From NCBI RefSeq assembly GCF_035968265.1, contig NZ_JAVYIM010000002.1, positions 62,001-126,000 on the forward strand: 64,000 nucleotides of DNA. Reading direction: 5' to 3'. Origin of the DNA: Nitrosarchaeum sp. (GTDB taxonomy: Archaea > Thermoproteota > Nitrososphaeria > Nitrososphaerales > Nitrosopumilaceae). Each line of letters starts with the position of its first letter. The first letter of the stretch is position 1. Below, piece after piece: positions 59,295-64,000 of this stretch. A program made the translations under genes and the position numbers. The notes below the pieces were generated by a model. The model searched no databases. It was not told the origin of the DNA and saw only the letters and a program-made list of their open reading frames with translations.

Positions 59295-59692
59295 TTTGAA
59301 TGTTTTTTACAAATCATATGTATTCCAGGAGCACCGACTGCACCCATCATTTTATCCACAATTTGTCCCGATTTGAACATGATAAACATGGGAATTGACT
59401 GCACTGAAAATTTCATTGCAATATTTTGATTTTGATCTACATTAACTCGTGCAAATTTTATGTTTGTATATTTTTTTGAAAGACTTTCAAATATTGGATG
59501 CATGCTTTTACATGGACCACACCAATCTGCCCAAAAATCAACTAGCGTAGGATTGTCAGCAGAAACTATTTGATTAAAATTTGTACTATTTAGATCAATT
59601 ATTCCTGGTTGAATATGAGGCTGATCTTGTTGTTTAAGCATCTCTTCTAGCTTTCTTTGTTTTATTTTCTCAATTTCAGGATCATCTGACAA
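59291..59692 (-). CDS. thioredoxin-like protein with N-terminal extension
   Basis: 133 residues. A charged N-terminal extension of about 35 residues (EIEKIKQRKLEEMLKQQ) precedes a thioredoxin domain with WADWCGPCKS (C58, C61) and the cis-proline segment VQSIPMFIMF. Thioredoxins with this helical lead occur in archaea; the lead may direct partner choice. Convergent with infB. Confidence 0.9.
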   Translation of the reverse strand: MSDDPEIEKIKQRKLEEMLKQQDQPHIQPGIIDLNSTNFNQIVSADNPTLVDFWADWCGPCKSMHPIFESLSKKYTNIKFARVNVDQNQNIAMKFSVQSIPMFIMFKSGQIVDKMMGAVGAPGIHMICKKHSN

Positions 59693-59737
59693 TAATTCTC
59701 AACAGTTTGTTTCTATTAAAAAATCTATATTGAATAT

Positions 59738-59884
59738 TTAATCCACATCTGATTTAATTGGCATTGCTTCGTATCTTTTGGACTGACATACTGGGCATTG
59801 ATCAATGTATTTTGTCATACTTACAGAAGTGTAAACAACTCCGCAATCTCCACAAATTCTAAGATTTCTACTTAGTTTGCCCAT
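59738..59884 (-). CDS. small zinc-ribbon protein (48 aa)
   Basis: A 48-residue frame (MGKLSRNLRICGDCGVVY, then YIDQCPVCQSKRYE) ending at TAA 59738-59740. CGDC and CPVC give a complete four-Cys zinc ribbon. It lies about 45 bp upstream of the thioredoxin on the same strand and could share its promoter. The function is unknown; small ribbons like this often belong to transcription or translation complexes. Confidence 0.72.
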   Translation of the reverse strand: MGKLSRNLRICGDCGVVYTSVSMTKYIDQCPVCQSKRYEAMPIKSDVD

Positions 59885-59907
59885 GTTAATAATCGTGTTC
59901 ATTATGA

Positions 59908-61395
59908 TTAAAAACTTAGTCGTGTTTTTACCTTTTTAATACCGAAAAACAACATAACTGGTGCTACAAAATACATTCCAATATTCATTAGAATTACACC
60001 GATTCCATATCCTACTATTTCTTGTTCTGTATCAGCTGCTGACATTATGGATAGTGATGCTAACATTGGCGTAATCCCAATTTTTACCATTTCTTTAAAC
60101 ACTGGGTTTTCTCTTTCCATATCTGCAATTGTAGGTGAAAAGGAATAGTAAAACTGGTTAAATCCAGTCATAAATGAAACTCCGGATGATGTACTCATCA
60201 CTTTGCTATCTCTAATTTCTCTGAGGAATTGTACTTGTGGTGCCATCTCAGAACCATATGCTGCAGTAGCAATTAGACATCCTCCTCCTTGTGAATTATC
60301 AACTATTGTACATATGCCATCAACTAGATCTGTTCCTGGCCCACATTGTCCACTTTCCGGTTCTTTGATTTCAGATTCCTCTAATCCTACAGCATCATAA
60401 ATTGTCATATCTGGAAAGTTTTCATCAAACCATTTCTTGTAACTTGGTTCATTATTGTATCTGTCAATGTAATATTGTGGATCTAGGTTTGGATCAACAA
60501 AAGGAGCTATCTCTTTTGGTTCTTCTAAACCTACGGCTTGATAAATTGAGGAATATTCTGGAAAGTTTTCATCAAACCATTTCTTGTAACTTGGTTCATT
60601 ATTGTATCTGTCAACATATGACTGTGGATCTCTTGTAGGATCAACAAAAGATGCTAATCCAATTTCTGTTGGTTCGGGTTCCTTTATTTCTGGTTCAGGT
60701 TCTGGCTCACTTTTTGGTTCTGGTTGTGATATTGGAGTAACCGGTTCAGTTACAGTAATTTTCAAAGTTTTTCTATCTTCAACTGCTCCTTTTTTTACTA
60801 CAATATCAAAAACATATGTTGCAGGGCCCTGAGCTTCAGTAGGAGTCCACAAGAATTTTCCGGTTTTACTATCAATTGATGCACCAACAGGCGGATTTTT
60901 TTCAAGACTAAAAACTACATCTGTAAGTGATTCAGTTAATGTTGCAGTAAAAGTTACTGTCTTTTTCTCTTCAACTATTTGATCTGTGATTGTGTTTAGT
61001 TTTAGTACAAAATCTGGCACTACAAAAATCTTATCTCCATCATATTCTATCTTAATTGTAATTCCATTTTCTTCTTTTTGATTATCCGTAAATGCCGTCG
61101 CATTGAAAAATCCTTTTGATTTGAAGAATTGTGATACGTCTCTTGGTAGAGTTGAATATGTTCCATCACTATCTGATGATGGATCAGATTGCATTCCAAT
61201 GAAATCACCTATCGAGTCTCTTATAATTACAAAAACTGAAGTACTTCCCTCATCTTCATTTCCAATAAATAGGAATTTTCCATCCTTTGGGTATGTATTT
61301 TCACCCAACGATAATGTAGTAACGTCTGCATAAGCTGGAACAACTATGATAATACTCAATAAAAACACGAAAAATACAGCTAATTCTATACGCAT
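59908..61395 (-). CDS. secreted repeat protein with Ig-like domain and CFI-box membrane anchor
   Basis: 495 residues. A signal peptide (about 1-23, ending VPAYA) is followed by a beta-rich region, an Ig-like/putative Ig domain (about 130-215, VTFTATLTESLTDVVFSLE), a Pro/Glu linker (PEPKSEPEPEPEIKEPEP), and two near-identical 49-residue repeats containing YNNEPSYKKWFDENFP. Next comes GGCLIATAAYGSEMAP, the motif of a widespread C-terminal module, then FNQFYYSFSPTIAD and two membrane helices. It is probably an envelope protein anchored at its C-terminus. The start is ATG 61395. Confidence 0.82.
   Translation of the reverse strand: MRIELAVFFVFLLSIIIVVPAYADVTTLSLGENTYPKDGKFLFIGNEDEGSTSVFVIIRDSIGDFIGMQSDPSSDSDGTYSTLPRDVSQFFKSKGFFNATAFTDNQKEENGITIKIEYDGDKIFVVPDFVLKLNTITDQIVEEKKTVTFTATLTESLTDVVFSLEKNPPVGASIDSKTGKFLWTPTEAQGPATYVFDIVVKKGAVEDRKTLKITVTEPVTPISQPEPKSEPEPEPEIKEPEPTEIGLASFVDPTRDPQSYVDRYNNEPSYKKWFDENFPEYSSIYQAVGLEEPKEIAPFVDPNLDPQYYIDRYNNEPSYKKWFDENFPDMTIYDAVGLEESEIKEPESGQCGPGTDLVDGICTIVDNSQGGGCLIATAAYGSEMAPQVQFLREIRDSKVMSTSSGVSFMTGFNQFYYSFSPTIADMERENPVFKEMVKIGITPMLASLSIMSAADTEQEIVGYGIGVILMNIGMYFVAPVMLFFGIKKVKTRLSF
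60410..60467 (-). repeat. 58-bp perfect direct repeat, copy 1
   Basis: Identical to 60557-60614, offset 147 bp (49 codons). It encodes the YNNEPSYKKWFDENFP part of the secreted protein. Confidence 0.88.
60557..60614 (-). repeat. 58-bp perfect direct repeat, copy 2
   Basis: Second copy of the 60410-60467 block in the same gene. Flanking bases of the two 49-residue units have diverged. Confidence 0.88.
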
Positions 61396-61473
61396 AATAT
61401 GAAATGTATATCTTTGCTTTTAAAAAACGCGGATAATTTCTTCTATGGATTTGATAATAAAATTTCACCAAAT

Positions 61474-61890
61474 TCAAAGATCAAGTAGAAATCTCATAAA
61501 CACACCATTTTTTTGTTCAATTTTCATTTCATAAAATGTGGGTGCTTTAATCTCTACCTTGAAATTGTGTTTTAGAAAATCAAGTGGTTCGCCATAAGCT
61601 TTGGCATTAATTTTATAGTCTTTATCTTCTTTAATCTCAAGTTCTATTCTTTTAATTGCAAAACCTTCAGTGATTAAAACAAAGGTAACTTCTTCTAACC
61701 AACTAAATAAAAGATAGTTTAGATCTTTTCCATGTGCAGTGATTTCTTTTTGTTCAATCTCATTTACTTTATCTTGATCTAATGTGATGTTAATTACAGC
61801 ATTTGCAGAAACTAAAAATGCTTCTTTGAGATCTTTTGCAGTTACTTCGATAAAGGCATCTGTTGCATGTTCTAAAAATTTGTAACTCAA
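61474..61890 (-). CDS. archease
   Basis: 138 residues from TTG 61890. FLEHATDAFIEVTAKDLKEAF, the LLFSWLEEVTFVL helix, AKAYGEPLD and the acidic C-terminal residues typical of archease are present. Archease activates the RNA ligase RtcB in tRNA splicing and RNA repair. No rtcB gene is in the window. The 392-bp gap to hisS follows on its upstream side. Confidence 0.92.
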   Translation of the reverse strand: MSYKFLEHATDAFIEVTAKDLKEAFLVSANAVINITLDQDKVNEIEQKEITAHGKDLNYLLFSWLEEVTFVLITEGFAIKRIELEIKEDKDYKINAKAYGEPLDFLKHNFKVEIKAPTFYEMKIEQKNGVFMRFLLDL

Positions 61891-62015
61891 TCATATTTTT
61901 GGTATCTTGCTAATTATTAATTTAAATGGTCATTAAATTACATGCTAGTGACTTATTTCATAATGGTTTGACCAAATTTATGTGATTTTCTAATATTTAG
62001 TTTTAAAATTAAATC

Positions 62016-62078
62016 TAACATAAGGAAGATGACTTCAAGGAATTTGCAATTAATTGAAATTAAATCTACCTTATGTTA
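62016..62078. other. nested palindrome upstream of hisS
   Basis: TAACATAAGG (62016-62025) pairs with CCTTATGTTA (62069-62078), then AGAT pairs with ATCT, and the core contains AATTTG-CAATTAATTG-AAATT, itself largely palindromic. It lies 205 bp before the hisS start, in the 392-bp gap 61891-62282. Nothing else is recognised in that gap, which is very AT-rich. Confidence 0.4.
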
Positions 62079-62282
62079 AACATGTGAAAATATTATTCTA
62101 ATATATATTGTAGCAAAAATTATAAAAATAAACAAACTTGAATTTTTAGTTTTAATTTTATTTACATGTTAATACAGTCTGATTAATTATATCGTTTTTA
62201 GAAGAAAGATTTGAGAAACTGCCTAGTTTTGCATAGTTGTTACAGAAATATCTAAATTCACATTATTAACAACACAATTACC

Positions 62283-63563
62283 TTGGAATTACCACGTGGA
62301 ATGAAAGATTTTGAGTATCAAGAAAATGCAAATATTGAACACATCAGAAGTCATTTTAAAAAATTATCTGATCTTTATGGATTTTCATTTATGGATCCAT
62401 CTCCAATAGAATTGTTATCTATTCTAGAAACAAAGTCAGGACCTGCAATTAGAGATGAAATTTACTATTTTAAAGATAAAGGAGATCGAGAAGTGGCATT
62501 ACGTTTTGATTTTACAGTAGGTTTGACAAGATATGCTTCTATGCAAAAATCAATGAGATTACCTGCAAAAATATCTGCTTTTGGTGGAGTATTTCGATAT
62601 GATGAACCTCAAAAGGGACGTTATCGCTATTTTCATCAATGGGATGTAGAAATTTATGGAAAACCTGGATTGGAATCTGATGCTGAAATTATTGAATTAA
62701 CATCTAGATTATTTGATTCATTATTGCTCAAAAATATTACAATTGATATCAATCATAGAAATTTAGTTGAATCATTTATCAATCAAATATTTGATTCAAA
62801 AGATACTGTTTTAGTATCTGATATGCTCAGAGCAATTGATAAAATACAAAAGAAATCAAAGCAAGACATTCTAAATGAATTTAAGGACAGATACGATGAA
62901 GGTAAATTAGAAAAAATTTTAGAATTTTCACAAATCAAAGGAAATATTTTGGAAGTAGAATCAAAAATTGATACAACAAATTTAGAATCATGGGATGAAT
63001 TAAAGCAATTATTTTCTTCTTTAGAAAACAGAGGAGTTGCAAATATACGCATAAATTTTGGAATAGTTAGAGGACTGGATTACTATTCTGGAATGGTCTT
63101 TGAGGTATTTGACAAAAATTCAAAATTGGGTGCTTTAGCTGGTGGAGGTCGTTATGACTCATTGACAAAAGCATTTGGAAGAGATGACATTGGAGCTGCA
63201 GGTGTTGCAGGAGGTGTAGAACGCATAATGCTTACAATGCAAGAACAAGGAATTATTGCAGAAACAAAACAAAAACGTATTTCAGTTTTGTACATTAATG
63301 AAGATATGCAAAAAGTAGCAATGAGTATTGCATCTTTACTAAGATTAAACAATATTTCTACTGATATTGATCTATCTGGTAAAAATCTAAAAAAACAAAT
63401 CGAGCAAGCATCTGAATCAAAATATTGTATTATAGTAGCTCCTAAAGAACTCGAACAGAGTAAAGTTGTTCTACGAAATATGCAAGATGGAACAGAAATT
63501 CAAATTGAAATTGAAAAGCTCACAGATGATCCAAAATCAATTCTTAATTTAGAAATGCTCTAG
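62283..63563 (+). CDS. hisS: histidyl-tRNA synthetase
   Basis: 426 residues from TTG 62283 (ELPRGMKDF). Class II motif 2 lies in FRYDEPQKGRYRYFHQWDVE. The histidine-binding RGLDYYSGMVFEVF and motif 3 GGRYDSLTKAFG with GVAGGVERI are intact. The C-terminal anticodon-binding domain (about 335-426) starts at ISVLYINEDM. It charges tRNA-His. Its end overlaps the convergent aIF6 gene by 20 bp. Confidence 0.95.
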   Translation: MELPRGMKDFEYQENANIEHIRSHFKKLSDLYGFSFMDPSPIELLSILETKSGPAIRDEIYYFKDKGDREVALRFDFTVGLTRYASMQKSMRLPAKISAFGGVFRYDEPQKGRYRYFHQWDVEIYGKPGLESDAEIIELTSRLFDSLLLKNITIDINHRNLVESFINQIFDSKDTVLVSDMLRAIDKIQKKSKQDILNEFKDRYDEGKLEKILEFSQIKGNILEVESKIDTTNLESWDELKQLFSSLENRGVANIRINFGIVRGLDYYSGMVFEVFDKNSKLGALAGGGRYDSLTKAFGRDDIGAAGVAGGVERIMLTMQEQGIIAETKQKRISVLYINEDMQKVAMSIASLLRLNNISTDIDLSGKNLKKQIEQASESKYCIIVAPKELEQSKVVLRNMQDGTEIQIEIEKLTDDPKSILNLEML

Positions 63564-64000
63564 TTAACATCATAATTTCAGGACCGCTAGTCATGGATCC
63601 AACAACTACGGTATGATTATTCGCAACAATTCCTGACATGACATATGGAATACCATTATTGATGGTGGTTTGCTCTATTTTTACGCCCATTATATTTGCA
63701 AATGTCTTCATGTCTTCTTCATCAGCTTCTGGGTGAATTGCAGCACCTGAATTATTTGCAACCATTACTGCTCCTGTTTGATTAAATCCAGCGATTCTTT
63801 TTTGCAAAACTTCTACTCCTAATACCTGTTCAATTGTCTTACAATCATCTTTTGATAACCATGGTGATACAACAGCTCCTTTATCATTAGCACAAATCAC
63901 ATTACCAAGTGCAGAGTATTTTGAATCCAATACACCAATTTCCATCTTTGTTTCTTTTTTTAGAAATTCATATTCATCCATATACGCAGTCTTTGGAAGT
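63544..64000 (-). CDS. eif6: translation initiation factor aIF6 (partial, N-terminus beyond window)
   Basis: At least 152 residues of the C-terminal part of aIF6, an anti-association factor of the large ribosomal subunit. The repeated pentein pattern is seen in IGVLDSKYSALGNVICANDKG and GAVMVANNSGAAIHPEA, and MSGIVANNHTVVVGSMTSGP ends the fold. A Met lies at 63981, but the frame is open to the window edge and codes for LPKTAYMDEYE, which fits the normal aIF6 sequence. About 70 N-terminal residues therefore lie outside. Confidence 0.93.
   Translation of the reverse strand, partial: LPKTAYMDEYEFLKKETKMEIGVLDSKYSALGNVICANDKGAVVSPWLSKDDCKTIEQVLGVEVLQKRIAGFNQTGAVMVANNSGAAIHPEADEEDMKTFANIMGVKIEQTTINNGIPYVMSGIVANNHTVVVGSMTSGPEIMMLTRAFLN

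Overview
The window looks like the chromosome of a low-GC ammonia-oxidising thaumarchaeon of the Nitrosopumilus/Nitrosarchaeum type. The evidence is the adjacent ADP-forming acyl-CoA synthetase and 4-hydroxybutyryl-CoA dehydratase of the thaumarchaeal 3-hydroxypropionate/4-hydroxybutyrate carbon-fixation cycle, a copper-rich terminal oxidase operon with plastocyanin-like subunits, archaeal ribosomal and initiation-factor genes (L7Ae, S28e, L24e, L37e, aIF5B, aIF6, LSm), an F420-dependent NADP reductase, and many leaderless genes with a TATA-like box about 25 nt upstream of the start codon. This assignment is inference from gene content; no rRNA is present.

Layout. 1-4.6 kb: the edge of a sugar/surface-polysaccharide region (zinc dehydrogenase, large unknown protein, sugar cupin, phosphoglucose/phosphomannose isomerase). 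4.8-13.3 kb: housekeeping genes (MtnA-like isomerase, a DUF59-PqqD fusion, SDR, aminotransferase, F420:NADP reductase), a secreted cadherin-like repeat protein and tRNA-Arg. 13.3-17.6 kb: the terminal oxidase operon. 17.6-25.6 kb: SRPBCC protein, tRNA-Lys, two-component genes, a small Cys-rich protein, IlvE, a candidate structured RNA at 23.0 kb, aspartate kinase and a glycosyltransferase.

25.67-32.85 kb: an integrative element in tRNA-Val(UAC), bounded by a 13-bp direct repeat of the tRNA 3' end. It carries a tyrosine integrase translationally coupled to an AbrB-like regulator, a divergent DNA-binding protein with AT-hook-like tail, membrane and zinc-ribbon proteins, a three-gene operon ending in a HEPN/DUF4145-like protein, a broken small zinc (HNH-like) gene, and a protein with a TIR/deoxyribosyltransferase-like domain. 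This cargo is the best candidate here for an undescribed, possibly defensive, system; that role is inference.

32.9-38.5 kb: a HAMP histidine kinase and a metal/thiol cluster: Met-rich membrane-anchored protein, a divergent Lrp-TRASH regulator with a palindromic operator candidate, and a tightly overlapping CcdA-YHS-glutaredoxin-like operon followed by a NiCoT transporter. 38.5-48.9 kb: radical SAM protein, HTH and membrane proteins, RNase H-like protein, carbon-fixation genes, signal peptidase, zinc-ribbon proteins, thioredoxin and tRNA-Ala. 49-64 kb: cyclic amidohydrolase, a possible regulated 26-residue ORF, RpiA, L37e/LSm, creatininase-like protein, PurU-like protein, tRNA-Leu, GlmM-like mutase, a translation operon, a second thioredoxin, a secreted repeat protein, archease, HisRS and the C-terminal part of aIF6, which runs off the right edge.

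Functional links: the oxidase, its cupredoxins and half-length heme A synthase form one respiratory unit; the TRASH regulator, Met-rich protein, YHS protein and thiol proteins suggest copper and disulfide handling for such an enzyme set; the two carbon-fixation genes catalyse consecutive steps.
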